Shown here: positions 9,171-17,591 of the stretch, one piece after another
How the letters are laid out: every line of letters begins with the position of its first letter
How positions within the stretch are numbered: position 1 is the first letter of the stretch
Origin: Planctomycetota bacterium
Lineage (GTDB): Bacteria > Planctomycetota > UBA8108 > UBA1146 > JAJFFE01
Length of the DNA: 34,038 nucleotides
Assembly (NCBI GenBank): GCA_021776775.1
Contig: JAJFFE010000108.1
Location: forward strand, 1-34,038
Direction of reading: 5' to 3'
The notes under the pieces: generated by a model
Database searches by the model: none
The model's input: the letters and a program-made list of their open reading frames with translations, nothing else
Told to the model about the DNA's origin: nothing
Translations under genes and position numbers: made by a program

Positions 9171-10703
9171 TTAGGGGCATGCCGTCGGTGGGCACGGCAA
9201 GCTGTCGGGTGTTGGATCCTGTCCGCAGGCGACCGGCTCCGGTAGCGGTGCGCTACCGGGCTGAAACAGCACCGCGAGCAAGAATACTGGGTCGCCGACA
9301 TCGAAGCCGCCGTCGTCATTGACGTCGGCCGCGTCCGTGCAGTTCGGCTGGGGTGACCCGATCACGAACAGCGCACCCAAGCCGAATACCGCGTCCGAGA
9401 TGTCACGGCCGCCGTCTTCGTTCAAGTCACCGCGTCGGAAGCCCGACGTCGTCCCCGCGTAGTGAAAGCCCAAGTCGCCTTCGTTGCTGTCGGGTTCGTG
9501 GTCGGTCCGCGTCGTCCCCAAGATCAACGCTTCGGCGGGATCGCCCGCGTCCACGCATTCGCTCGTCGTGACTTGGCCGGCCGCGACTTGGCTCAGGTAG
9601 AATTCGCCTTCGGGACCGCTGACGAACAGCGGGTCAACGTCGAGGTTCCCGACTCCGGAATAGCCGCCGTCGACGTCGGAGTAGCTGATGTCGAGCACCG
9701 ATCCCGCTGCGATCTGTGGATCGACCGCGGCCGTGTTGTTCCACACGATCATGTTCACCGCGGAAAAGTCTGCCGTCTCGACAAGGAGACCACCACCGGT
9801 GGTCTCGGTGCCGATGAAGCCGGACGCCGCATTCCCGGCGATCGTGTTGCTATTCATGGTCACCGTGGAATCTTCCCGAGCCCACACGCCGCCCGCGAAT
9901 CCATCGATCGGGCCGAGTAGTGTGGAGTAGCCAAAGGCGGTGTTGTCTACGATCAGATTGTTGAACATGTCGACAACGCTGTCCGGTCCCGCCACGACGC
10001 CGCCGCCGAGTCCGCCGGAGTTTCCGTCGATCACGTTGTTGACCAGGGTGACGTTTGCATTCGTGCCGGTGAACACGGCGCCGCCTTGGCTCGGTGCGAC
10101 GTTGGAGTAGAAGCGATTGCCAACGAGAAGTACGGTTGCTTCCTCGACGTAGATGCCGGCCCCGAGTCCGCACGGCGCATCGGCAATCAAACAGAAGAAG
10201 CCGTTGGACTCGATGGTGTTGTCTTCGATCGTCGGCGCTCCACCGTTGACGTAGATGCCAGCCCCGAACCACGGCGTGACGTTGTCGATGATGTGATTGC
10301 CGCGAACCGTCGGCGACGCGCCCTCGATCGCAATGCCGCCGCCGTTACCGGGAGCGAGGAAGCCTGTCTGACCGTTGGCGATCGTGAATCCTTCGAGAAT
10401 CGCCGTCGACGGTTCGCCGTTCGCAAAGCGAACGACAGCGTCCGCCGACTCGGCATCGATGGTGGTCATGTCGGGCCCGGAGATCGCACGAACGTGAATG
10501 TCCTTGCCCAAGAAGTCGATCACTTCCAGATAGGTACCGGCCGCAACATCGATGGTGTCACCGTCGACGGCCGCATCGATCGCTGCTTGGATCGTGGCGA
10601 AGTCGCCCGGGACGAGAAGCGTCGCGGCGGTGGCCGCCGGGGCGGCGTACACGAATAGACAAAACAGAACGGACGAGAACGAAAGCGTCGTGCGAGTCAG
10701 CAA
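9171..10703 (-). CDS. Secreted right-handed beta-helix protein with dockerin-like C-terminal tail
   Basis: 510 residues from TTG 10703, preferred because AAGGGA lies 8 bases upstream and a signal peptide follows directly (MLTRTTLSFSSVLFCLFVYA, ending near PAATAA). A longer frame reaches ATG 10802 but adds 33 residues with no signal-like character. The mature N-terminus, DFATIQAAIDAAVDGDTIDV plus a GTY turn, is the usual opening of pectate-lyase-like or 'parallel beta-helix repeat' proteins. About 300 residues of Asn/Gly-rich rungs follow, such as GNHIIDNVTPWFGAGIYV and NNVIDGNSGGLGGGV. The last 75 or so residues hold two dockerin-like repeats (GDLNEDGGRDISDAVFGL, DVNDDGGFDVGDPVFLL) and CGQDPTPDSLPC. 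No lyase catalytic residues can be assigned with confidence, so it may bind or degrade polysaccharide or serve as a surface protein. Confidence 0.85.
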   Translation of the reverse strand: MLTRTTLSFSSVLFCLFVYAAPAATAATLLVPGDFATIQAAIDAAVDGDTIDVAAGTYLEVIDFLGKDIHVRAISGPDMTTIDAESADAVVRFANGEPSTAILEGFTIANGQTGFLAPGNGGGIAIEGASPTVRGNHIIDNVTPWFGAGIYVNGGAPTIEDNTIESNGFFCLIADAPCGLGAGIYVEEATVLLVGNRFYSNVAPSQGGAVFTGTNANVTLVNNVIDGNSGGLGGGVVAGPDSVVDMFNNLIVDNTAFGYSTLLGPIDGFAGGVWAREDSTVTMNSNTIAGNAASGFIGTETTGGGLLVETADFSAVNMIVWNNTAAVDPQIAAGSVLDISYSDVDGGYSGVGNLDVDPLFVSGPEGEFYLSQVAAGQVTTSECVDAGDPAEALILGTTRTDHEPDSNEGDLGFHYAGTTSGFRRGDLNEDGGRDISDAVFGLGALFVIGSPQPNCTDAADVNDDGGFDVGDPVFLLAVLFQPGSAPLPEPVACGQDPTPDSLPCPPTACP

Positions 10704-10910
10704 AGGAAGGTTCCCTTCTTCGGCGACGCAGCCCGAGGGAGGCGGCGTCGTGAGACCGGGGGCACCCGAGTCTCGGTTGTCGAGCCCACTCGTGACCTGC
10801 ATGGTACCGCCGCAGTGGCATCACGCCACCACTCCGTCGTTCGCTTGCTTGCTTCGACGGCCGGTGAAACTGTCTCGACGCGATCGCGATGCGCTGCCGA
10901 TCACCGCCGT

Positions 10911-12869
10911 TCAGGGCCGAGTCGCTGCCGTTCGAGTCTGGCCGAGCCAGCTTTCGAGGTGAGCCTTCTGCTCGTCGGTCGCTTCCGGATGAACTTCGAG
11001 TTTCCAGCGGTCCTTCGGTTTTTCACCGAAGGTGACGGCGAGGCGCATGAGCTGTTCGCGTCGCGCGATGAGCACGGTCACTCGGTCGCCGGGGCGGTAC
11101 TGCTTCAGCCGTTTGTCCCAATCCGTCGAGGCGTCGCGGTAGTCATCGATGGCGATGATTTCATCGCCGGTGTTGAAGCCTTGCGCGTGCGCTGGCGTTT
11201 CCCGGGTGACGCCGGAGACAACGAGGCGACCTGAATCGCTCTTCGTGCGCAGGCCTATCCAGGCGGCTATCTCGTCGTCCTTCTCGTCGGCTTCGGTGTC
11301 GGAATCGTCGTCGTCTTTCTTGGGCTTGGCGGCGGGATCTTTGAAGCGCAAACCGAGCCACTCCAGGGCTGGCGCATATTGCAGGTCGTCGGTGCTCTCA
11401 ACGTTTCGTTTGAACCACTCGGTCAAGTCGACGCCCGCTGTTTCGGACGCGCAGGCGTAGAACTCGCTGGGGTGAAAGCCGCGTTCGCCGGAGTAGCGCG
11501 AGTAGGCGAGACGCATGACATCGTCGAGGCTCTTGCTGTCGTTGGTCAAGCGTCGCACTTCGACGTCGAGCAAGAACGATACAACGGCACCTTTGGTGTA
11601 GTAACTGATCGTGGTGTTGCGGGAGTTCTCGTCGGGTCGGTAGTGACGGATCCACGCGTCATACGACGCCAGACTCAACGGGCGGACTTTGCGGCCGGGC
11701 GTGGTCTCGACACCGCCGATGTTCTTTGACAACGAGGTGAGGTACTTCTTCTGCTTCGTCAGTCCGGCGCGGCATAGGTTCAAGTCGTCGTAGTAGGACG
11801 TGATCCCTTCCGCCACCCAGAGAGACTCGGTGTAAACTTCGTTCTCGTAGTCGAACGGGCCGAGCTCGATCGGGCGCAGCCGTTTGACGTTCCACGTGTG
11901 GAAGAACTCGTGGCTGACCAGCCCGAGCCAACCTTGGTAACGTTCGGGTACGCGCGACCGCCACCGGCTGGTCATCATCAGCGTCGAGTTCGAGTGTTCG
12001 AGCCCGCCGCCCGATTCGGTGATCAGGTTCAAGAAGACGTACTTTTCGTAGGGAAGCTCACCCCACAAGCGAAGGTTCTCGTCGACGATCTTCTTCACGT
12101 CGTCGACCGAGCGCGCGCCTTCCCAGATTCCGCCTTCGCCCAGGTTGGCGAGCACATGCGGCTTGCCGCCTACTTCGAATTCGTAGATCGCTGGATTGCC
12201 TATGAGAATCGGTGAGTCGACGAGTTGGTCGTAGCTTTCCGCCTGGTAGCGATGCCCGGCGTCACCGACGCGCGGAAGTCCGGTGACGCTTTGCTTCCAG
12301 CCGGCGGCTGGATCGATGGTCACTTGGTGGGGGCGGGCGCGGTCGTCGAGAAGAGTCACGAACGTGGGCGCCCCGTTGAGAATGGCGAAGTCCGCTTCGA
12401 CCCAATTGGTGCGTACCGACATCTCGCGACAGTAGACGCGGTAGACGACGATGACTCGTTCATCGCGAGGGATGTCAGTGAGGGGAATCGTCCATCGATT
12501 CTTGGCGGTCTTCACGATCGAGAGCGACTTGTCGTCACTGGCGAGTTTCGCGGAGACATCTTCGACGTGACGCGCGAACTCACGAATCAGGTACGACCCG
12601 GGAGTCCACGTGGCCAGGCGCAAGTCGACGGACTTGCTCGTCGGCGGTAGGTCCGCGGTTGGAAGCGACACTTCGACTTCGACGTAGTGTGTATGCGGCT
12701 CCGGGAACCGGAGCACGTACTGCACTGGCTGAAGGGTGTTGGTGTCGTCGTTCGGACTGGCCGAGGCACGAGCGGTGTCACCCAGTGGCGCCCAGCCTGC
12801 AGCAAGCAGGCCGACGAGCAGGAGCGCGGCGACGGGGAGAGCGTTCGAGCGGCGGGATCGCGGGGTCAT
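10911..12869 (-). CDS. M61-family metallopeptidase with PDZ domain (glycyl aminopeptidase-like)
   Basis: 652 residues with an N-terminal export signal (hydrophobic residues 11-28 after a basic start). The catalytic core is the gluzincin zinc site: His320-Glu-Phe-Phe-His324 in GLVSHEFFHTWNVKRLRP, and Glu354 in SLWVAEGITSYYDDL, 30 residues on. ESGGGLEHSNST (285-296) is the conserved segment preceding it. An N-terminal beta-sandwich (about 50-240) and a C-terminal PDZ domain (about 545-625, containing VSGVTRETPAHAQGFNTGD) complete the family architecture. An Asp/Glu/Lys-rich linker near residue 520 separates the catalytic and PDZ parts. M61 enzymes cleave peptides with N-terminal Gly or Ala; the exact specificity here is unknown. 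The likely location is periplasmic or membrane-associated. The start codon has only a weak GAGAAG about 11 bases upstream. Confidence 0.92.
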   Translation of the reverse strand: MTPRSRRSNALPVAALLLVGLLAAGWAPLGDTARASASPNDDTNTLQPVQYVLRFPEPHTHYVEVEVSLPTADLPPTSKSVDLRLATWTPGSYLIREFARHVEDVSAKLASDDKSLSIVKTAKNRWTIPLTDIPRDERVIVVYRVYCREMSVRTNWVEADFAILNGAPTFVTLLDDRARPHQVTIDPAAGWKQSVTGLPRVGDAGHRYQAESYDQLVDSPILIGNPAIYEFEVGGKPHVLANLGEGGIWEGARSVDDVKKIVDENLRLWGELPYEKYVFLNLITESGGGLEHSNSTLMMTSRWRSRVPERYQGWLGLVSHEFFHTWNVKRLRPIELGPFDYENEVYTESLWVAEGITSYYDDLNLCRAGLTKQKKYLTSLSKNIGGVETTPGRKVRPLSLASYDAWIRHYRPDENSRNTTISYYTKGAVVSFLLDVEVRRLTNDSKSLDDVMRLAYSRYSGERGFHPSEFYACASETAGVDLTEWFKRNVESTDDLQYAPALEWLGLRFKDPAAKPKKDDDDSDTEADEKDDEIAAWIGLRTKSDSGRLVVSGVTRETPAHAQGFNTGDEIIAIDDYRDASTDWDKRLKQYRPGDRVTVLIARREQLMRLAVTFGEKPKDRWKLEVHPEATDEQKAHLESWLGQTRTAATRP

Positions 12870-12920
12870 GACGGGACCACTTCTCTTCGGGGGTAGCCCT
12901 CAGAATAGCCCAGCCGCGCG

Positions 12921-12971
12921 ACACGAAAAAGCCCGGTTGGCAGGAGAGCTGCCAACCGGGCGTTTTCGTGT
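12921..12971 (-). terminator. Strong intrinsic terminator downstream of proS
   Basis: Two 23-base arms (12921-12943 and 12949-12971) pair with a single mismatch around the 5-base loop GAGAG. The core is GCCCGGTTGGCAG against CTGCCAACCGGGC. On the minus strand the stem is followed by TTTTTCG, so it best serves transcripts coming from proS, 283 bases upstream. On the plus strand it is followed by GTTTTCG, and no plus-strand gene ends nearby. Confidence 0.85.
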
Positions 12972-13050
12972 CGTTCGCGGCTGCGCTTCGGGCCTCGCTG
13001 GCGTTAGCCCGGGCTTGGTCCGGGCAAAGTCCGGGCGTTAGTCCGGGCTA
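12972..13050. repeat. Short-repeat cluster, including a possible degenerate hairpin-repeat copy
   Basis: 12972-13007 shares GGCTGCGCTT and a later GCGTTA with the dispersed hairpin repeat, so it may be a decayed fourth copy. Directly after it TCCGGGC occurs three times (13019, 13030 and 13042), and two related 13-14 base units start with GTTAG (13003 and 13037). No gene is apparent anywhere in 12870-13253. Confidence 0.4.
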
Positions 13051-13121
13051 GGTGTTCGTTCAGGTCTTGGGACGTGAATCACTGGAGCTGAACCGCAAGG
13101 CTGTGTGTTGGTCACCGGATG

Positions 13122-13172
13122 AGGCGCCTGCACGGCGTTCTTGCGGGGCGCATCGTGGCGTGGCTCGAACAC
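13122..13172. repeat. Intergenic repeat element with a single 15-bp unit (partner of the array near 33.9 kb)
   Basis: The 51 bases align with 33804-33944 if six extra 15-bp units (90 bases) are allowed in the latter. The right-hand 27 bases (13146-13172) are identical to 33918-33944, and a 23-base block (13141-13163) is identical to 33823-33845. It lies in the gap between the M61 peptidase and proS genes. Confidence 0.7.
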
Positions 13173-13197
13173 TCGCCCGGACTCTTCATCAGGCGAA

Positions 13198-13235
13198 GCC
13201 GCGCAGGCTGCGCTTCCCGCGAATCTCTGCGTTAC
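13198..13235 (-). repeat. Dispersed hairpin repeat, copy 2 (downstream of proS)
   Basis: Identical to 33066-33103 at 33 of 38 positions without gaps. It begins 18 bases past the proS stop on the minus strand. A short stem AGCC/GGCT around GCGCA sits where copy 3 has TGCC/GGCA around GCACG, so one base pair has changed on both sides. Conserved pairing suggests that the structure matters. Confidence 0.65.
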
Positions 13236-13253
13236 TCCTTCTTGAAGACCACT

Positions 13254-14681
13254 CTAGTACGCCTTGGCGAACATCACTCGGCGCTTGCTCGGCTCGCCGC
13301 TGAAGACGCACTTGCCGTCTTCCATGTCGTCGTCGAGCGGGATGCAGCGAATGGTCGCCTTGGTTTCCTTCTGGATCTTCTCTTCGGTCGCGGTGGTGCC
13401 GTCCCAGTGGGCGTAGAGGAAGCCGCCGGCGTCGAGTCGTTCTTTGAACTCGTCCCAGCTGTCCACGCGATGCGTGTTTGCCTTGCGGAACTCGACGGCG
13501 CGATCGAAAAGACCTTGTTGCGCTGCCTCGAGGATCGCCGGCAGTTTCGCGGCCAAGCTATCGGCTTTTTCTTGCTGCTTCTCGCCGCTGTGTCGAAAGC
13601 CGACCCGAACTTCGCCCGCGGCGAGATCCTTGGGACCCATTTCGATGCGAACCGGCACGCCCTTGAGTTCCCACTCCGCGAACTTCCAACCGGGGCGTTG
13701 ATCACGATCGTCGAGGTGGGTGCGAATCCCGGCGGCGCGAAGCTCGGCGATGAGCTTGGTGCAAGCGTCCATGACCGGCACCTTCTCATCGTCTTTGCGG
13801 AAGATCGGCACCACCACCGCTTGAATTGGCGCCAGCCGCGGCGGAAGAATCAACCCGGCGTCGTCCCCGTGCGCCATGACCAACGCTCCGATGAGTCGTG
13901 TCGACACACCCCAACTCGTCGCCCAGACGTACTCCGCGACGCCTTCCTTGGTCTGGTACTTCACGTCGAACGCCTTGGCGAAGTTCTGGCCCAGGTTGTG
14001 GCTGGTCCCCGCCTGCAGCGCCTTCTTGTCTCCCATGAGCGCTTCGATGCAGTACGTGTTGACGGCGCCCGCGAATCGCTCGCGGTCGGTCTTCACGCCG
14101 GTCAACACCGGGATCGCCATGTAGTCTTCGGCGAAGGTGCGGTAGACCTCGAGCATGCGAAGCGTCTCTTCTTGCGCTTCTTCGGCGGTCGCGTGTGCCG
14201 TGTGCCCTTCTTGCCAAAGGAACTCGGTCGTGCGCAGGAAGAGGCGAGTCCGCATCTCCCAGCGCATGACGTTGGCCCACTGGTTGATCAACAGCGGCAA
14301 GTCGCGATGGCTCTGAATCCACCGGCGGAACGTGTCCCAGATGATCGTCTCGGACGTCGGGCGAATGACGTACGGCTCTTCGAGCTTCTTGCCACCGGCG
14401 TGCGTCACGACCGCGAGTTCGGGCGAGAACCCCTCGACGTGTTCCGCTTCTTTTTTCATGAAGCTCTCGGGGATCAGAAGCGGAAAATATGCGTTCTGAT
14501 GTCCCGTCGCCTTGAACATGTCGTCGAGCTGGCGCTGGATGGCTTCCCACAATCCGTAGCCGTATGGCTTGATGATCATGCTGCCCTTGACCGGCGCGTG
14601 CTCGGCCAGGTCTGCGCGTTGCACCACTTCGGTGTACCAGCGGGGGTAATCGTCGGATTGTTTGGTCAGCTTCTCGGCCAC
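13254..14681 (-). CDS. proS: Prolyl-tRNA synthetase, archaeal/eukaryotic-like type
   Basis: 475 residues. It charges tRNA-Pro with proline using ATP in the cytoplasm. Class II features are visible: [18 protein letters not shown] near the N-terminus (motif 1 region), [13 protein letters not shown] (motif 2), [13 protein letters not shown], and [17 protein letters not shown] (motif 3). An anticodon-binding domain follows ([15 protein letters not shown] onward). The protein ends in Lys-Ala-Tyr, as the archaeal/eukaryotic-like form commonly does. The roughly 180-residue editing insertion of the standard bacterial enzyme is absent between motifs 2 and 3, and the total length fits the short type. 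The start is GTG 14681, with GAGGAG 7 bases upstream; the frame runs 25 codons further without similarity. The terminator near 12.95 kb and hairpin repeat copy 2 lie downstream. Confidence 0.95.
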   Translation of the reverse strand: MAEKLTKQSDDYPRWYTEVVQRADLAEHAPVKGSMIIKPYGYGLWEAIQRQLDDMFKATGHQNAYFPLLIPESFMKKEAEHVEGFSPELAVVTHAGGKKLEEPYVIRPTSETIIWDTFRRWIQSHRDLPLLINQWANVMRWEMRTRLFLRTTEFLWQEGHTAHATAEEAQEETLRMLEVYRTFAEDYMAIPVLTGVKTDRERFAGAVNTYCIEALMGDKKALQAGTSHNLGQNFAKAFDVKYQTKEGVAEYVWATSWGVSTRLIGALVMAHGDDAGLILPPRLAPIQAVVVPIFRKDDEKVPVMDACTKLIAELRAAGIRTHLDDRDQRPGWKFAEWELKGVPVRIEMGPKDLAAGEVRVGFRHSGEKQQEKADSLAAKLPAILEAAQQGLFDRAVEFRKANTHRVDSWDEFKERLDAGGFLYAHWDGTTATEEKIQKETKATIRCIPLDDDMEDGKCVFSGEPSKRRVMFAKAY

Positions 14682-14958
14682 GGGTCGTCTCCTCTGAGCC
14701 AGCGTGGAAGGCCGGCGCGGTTGGCACCGGCGTCGTGTCATCGGCGTCCGTATCACCGGGGGCGCGTCGAGGTTTTTCGCGACGCGGTAGTCGGTGACGG
14801 GCCCGGGAAGTTAGCAGAAGCCTCAGGTTCCAGCAACGCACGGGATTTGAACGATTCTTCGTCATCGCCGACCGTCGCTGGACTTCGCGGCAACCGTCGA
14901 CGAGGATGGCCGGCAATTGCCACCGAATAGCTGCACTGTTTCGATCCTGGGAGGTCGC

Positions 14959-17157
14959 ATGCGTCGACTCTGTTTGTTCATAGCCCTTGTCTCCTTCGGA
15001 CTCTCCAGCGCCGGCGTCGCCCGGGCCGGGAATCCGGCGGATCTTTTCCCTGATGACTGCCTTCTGTTTATCGGATCTCCCGGGCTGAAGGCTTCCGAGT
15101 CGGATATCGCTTCGACGCCGTTCGGAAAGCTGCTCGCGGAGCCCCGCATGGTCCGGCTGTGCGAGAAGATCGACGAGGCCGTGCAGAAGGTCACGGCGAT
15201 GGCCATGGGTGAGGGCCCGGCCGAACTCGGACACGCGTTGAGTGTCATCGAGAAACTGGTGGAGGCGCCACTCGGTATCGGCGTCATGGAGTTCGATCCG
15301 CTCGCACAATCGGTCCAAGCCGCGCTCGTGATCGAGGCGGGGGCTGAGGGGGCGGCGGAGTTGCTGGAACTCATGGACGGCCTGGCTGGCGCGATGGGGC
15401 GCAACGCCGACGAAGACACGGTCAATGTCTCGGGCTATCAGTTGCACCGCGTGGCGATTCCCGACGCTCCGTTCGAACTCGTTTACGCTGCGGTGGGTGA
15501 CCGGTTCATCGCGGGCCTCGGCGTAGAGTCGATGACTCGAATCTTGGTCCGCCTCGACGGGAAGGGCGCCAAGCCGCTCAGCAAGAGTGCGGCGTTCGCG
15601 GCGGCTCGCCGTCGGGTTCTCCCCGGCAACTCAGAGGGTTACTCCTCTATTGTCATCAACGTTCCGCGAGTTCTTTCGATCGTGGAGCGCGTCGCACTCG
15701 AGCAGGGTGACGGCCCCGAAGTCGAAGCGATCAGCCGATTCTTCTCCGAGTCCGGAATCAAACGTCTCGGTCCGTGGTGCTTCCTCAGCGGTATCGCCAA
15801 CCAAGCCTTTCAATCCGGTTGTTACATGCCGATCGACAACTTTTCGCCGTCGACCACCCGTGTGACTGACGCCGAGTTGATGATGGTGCCGCGCGACACG
15901 CTGTTCTTCTCGTCGAACGAGTGCGACCTTCTCGAGATGTTCGAGTGGGTACGGGATACCGCGTTCGCAGTGGCGCCCGATCAACAGCCGCGACTCGAGC
16001 AACAGCTCGGTTCGGTCGAAGCGTTTCTGGGATCGTCGATCGAAGAGTTCTGCCGTGGCTTTGGCAAGCGAATGCTCATCTTCGAAGATCCGGCCATGCG
16101 CGGAGTCATTCCCGGCGTGGTCATCGCGATCAAGCCGACCGACCCGGCGCCGATTCGTCGTGTTCTCGCCAGCTTGACCGCGATGGCTGGTCTCGCCGCC
16201 GGAACGCAAGACGCGTCCGTGCGCCTTGCCACCACCGATGTCGGCGAGCACCGCATCCAGTACGTCGACATTCGCGGCGTGCCCGCACCGGTGGCGCCTG
16301 CGTGGGTCGAATTCAATGGGTACATGTTGTTCGCCGCGCACCCCGCCAACTTGGAGGAGACGATCCTGCGGGTCGAAGCGGGCGGCGCGTCCATCTTGGA
16401 GAATCCGGACTTCATCACGCGACGCCAGGTGGTTCCGGTCCAAGCGTGTGGTCTGAGCTACTTCGATTCTCCGCGTATTCTCGGTTACGCGTACCCGACG
16501 CTCCTGTCGGTCGCGCAGGCCGCAATAGGCATGGGGAACCACCTCGGTATTCACGTGGACGCGTCGTACTTGCCGCCACCGAGGTTCTTCGCCAAGTACA
16601 TGTCGCCGGACATTTGGTTCTCGGTTCGGGAAAAGGGCGGAGCGTGGAGCGTTTCGAACGCGAGCACTCCGATCTCGAGCGCGATGATGATCGCCGCCGG
16701 AGCCGGATTCGCGGCGGGTAGTCTCGGACCGTGGGTCGTGCTGGGTAGCGCCGACGTGGCACCGCTGGAAGTGATGCCGCATGCGGCTGAGACACGTCCG
16801 ATTGAGCCGACGCCGGCGGAGACGCTTCGGGCGGTGAGGCAGCTCACTATCCTCAGTCAGGTCTATGCGGATCGCCATGACAAGACGTTCCCGATCTCCG
16901 TCGATCAGCTCTACGACTATCACGAAGAGCACGTTTCCGACTCCGTGGCCGGCGCGTTTCCGCCTCGCGATCGTGCGGTGCTGCGATTCGGCATGCGACC
17001 GTCGAAGACTCTGACGACCGCGGCCGCGGGTACCGTCTTGGTCTGGCAGATCATGCCCGACCCAGACGGCAAGGTGGCAGTCGGGTTCGTCACCGGCGAG
17101 TGCCGGCGCATGCCGCTCGACGATCTCCTGCAGTCGTTGCGAGCGCAACGTCAGTGA
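14959..17157 (+). CDS. Exported protein of unknown function (DUF3352-like organisation)
   Basis: 732 residues. The start is ATG 14959, with GGGAGG 4 bases upstream. A clear signal peptide follows (RRLCLFIALVSFGLSSAG, cleavage near VARAG). The mature N-terminus, LFPDDCLLFIGSPGLKASES followed by TPFGKLLAEPRM, resembles planctomycete proteins in which a repeated alpha/beta unit begins with a phrase of the type 'D-x-L-L-F-x-G'. The unit seems to recur once, at VPRDTLFFSSNECDLLEMFEW near residue 315. The C-terminal 120 residues (ETLRAVRQLTILSQVYADRH onward) recall the end region of planctomycete pseudopilin-like proteins. I see no catalytic motif and cannot assign a function. It shares a four-base overlap with the next gene. 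Confidence 0.85.
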   Translation: MRRLCLFIALVSFGLSSAGVARAGNPADLFPDDCLLFIGSPGLKASESDIASTPFGKLLAEPRMVRLCEKIDEAVQKVTAMAMGEGPAELGHALSVIEKLVEAPLGIGVMEFDPLAQSVQAALVIEAGAEGAAELLELMDGLAGAMGRNADEDTVNVSGYQLHRVAIPDAPFELVYAAVGDRFIAGLGVESMTRILVRLDGKGAKPLSKSAAFAAARRRVLPGNSEGYSSIVINVPRVLSIVERVALEQGDGPEVEAISRFFSESGIKRLGPWCFLSGIANQAFQSGCYMPIDNFSPSTTRVTDAELMMVPRDTLFFSSNECDLLEMFEWVRDTAFAVAPDQQPRLEQQLGSVEAFLGSSIEEFCRGFGKRMLIFEDPAMRGVIPGVVIAIKPTDPAPIRRVLASLTAMAGLAAGTQDASVRLATTDVGEHRIQYVDIRGVPAPVAPAWVEFNGYMLFAAHPANLEETILRVEAGGASILENPDFITRRQVVPVQACGLSYFDSPRILGYAYPTLLSVAQAAIGMGNHLGIHVDASYLPPPRFFAKYMSPDIWFSVREKGGAWSVSNASTPISSAMMIAAGAGFAAGSLGPWVVLGSADVAPLEVMPHAAETRPIEPTPAETLRAVRQLTILSQVYADRHDKTFPISVDQLYDYHEEHVSDSVAGAFPPRDRAVLRFGMRPSKTLTTAAAGTVLVWQIMPDPDGKVAVGFVTGECRRMPLDDLLQSLRAQRQ

Positions 17158-17555
17158 GCGTTATCGAACAGCTGCGTTGGGAGGGAGACCTCGACGGTCT
17201 CCTTCACATCACACGCAGGAGCGGCGATCTCGCCGAAGATCTATCATTCGATCGTCCCGGCGATGTCGTCGCGACATGCACCGGGGCGACGTTCCCATCG
17301 GAAGAGCTACGCGCCGCGCTCTCGTTCTACGGGGTCGTACTGGCGAGTCGTGGCGTTCCCGAAGTGACCTTCGTTCGACCGATCGTCGCAAAGACCGTGA
17401 AGTTCATGGCGACCATCGACATGAGTTCGGTGATCCTCATGCGCGAGCTGAGCCGGCTGAAAACCGTCGTCGAAACGTCAGACCTCGAGGGCACCGCCCT
17501 CCGCCAACTCATCCTCGAAGAAGCCCGCGCGATGCATGATCGAACGCAACAGTGA
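17154..17555 (+). CDS. Small conserved-looking protein of unknown function, translationally coupled
   Basis: 133 residues from GTG 17154, which overlaps the preceding stop as GTGA. That overlap is the main argument for this start, because no separate ribosome-binding site is visible. The protein is soluble, with a beta-rich first half (GDVVATCTGATFPSEELRAA) and a helical, charged C-terminus (LRQLILEEARAMHDRTQQ). There is no signal peptide or recognisable motif. Coupling to the exported 732-residue protein suggests related roles, but no function can be stated. Confidence 0.65.
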   Translation: MSVIEQLRWEGDLDGLLHITRRSGDLAEDLSFDRPGDVVATCTGATFPSEELRAALSFYGVVLASRGVPEVTFVRPIVAKTVKFMATIDMSSVILMRELSRLKTVVETSDLEGTALRQLILEEARAMHDRTQQ

Positions 17556-17591
17556 CCGGCACAGGTCGTCCGGGGCGGTTCAGAGTGACTG

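Noticed and set aside
14762..14786. Hairpin CGCGTCG/CGACGCG upstream of proS, considered as a T-box-like leader
   Set aside because: No conserved T-box sequence, specifier loop or terminator/antiterminator pair is visible. Only a 7-bp stem is present.
14840..14862. tRNA-like T-loop sequence (TTCAAATCCCGT on the minus strand)
   Set aside because: The 5' half of the T stem does not pair, no matching acceptor or anticodon arm is nearby, and no CCA end follows. It is probably chance.
13119..14930. 603-codon plus-strand open frame antisense to proS
   Set aside because: The opposite strand encodes a complete, recognisable prolyl-tRNA synthetase. Long antisense frames are expected at this GC content, and the antisense product shows no family resemblance.
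15631..17148. 505-codon minus-strand frame antisense to the exported protein
   Set aside because: The plus-strand frame has a Shine-Dalgarno site and a signal peptide. The antisense product is Arg/His-rich with no recognisable domain.
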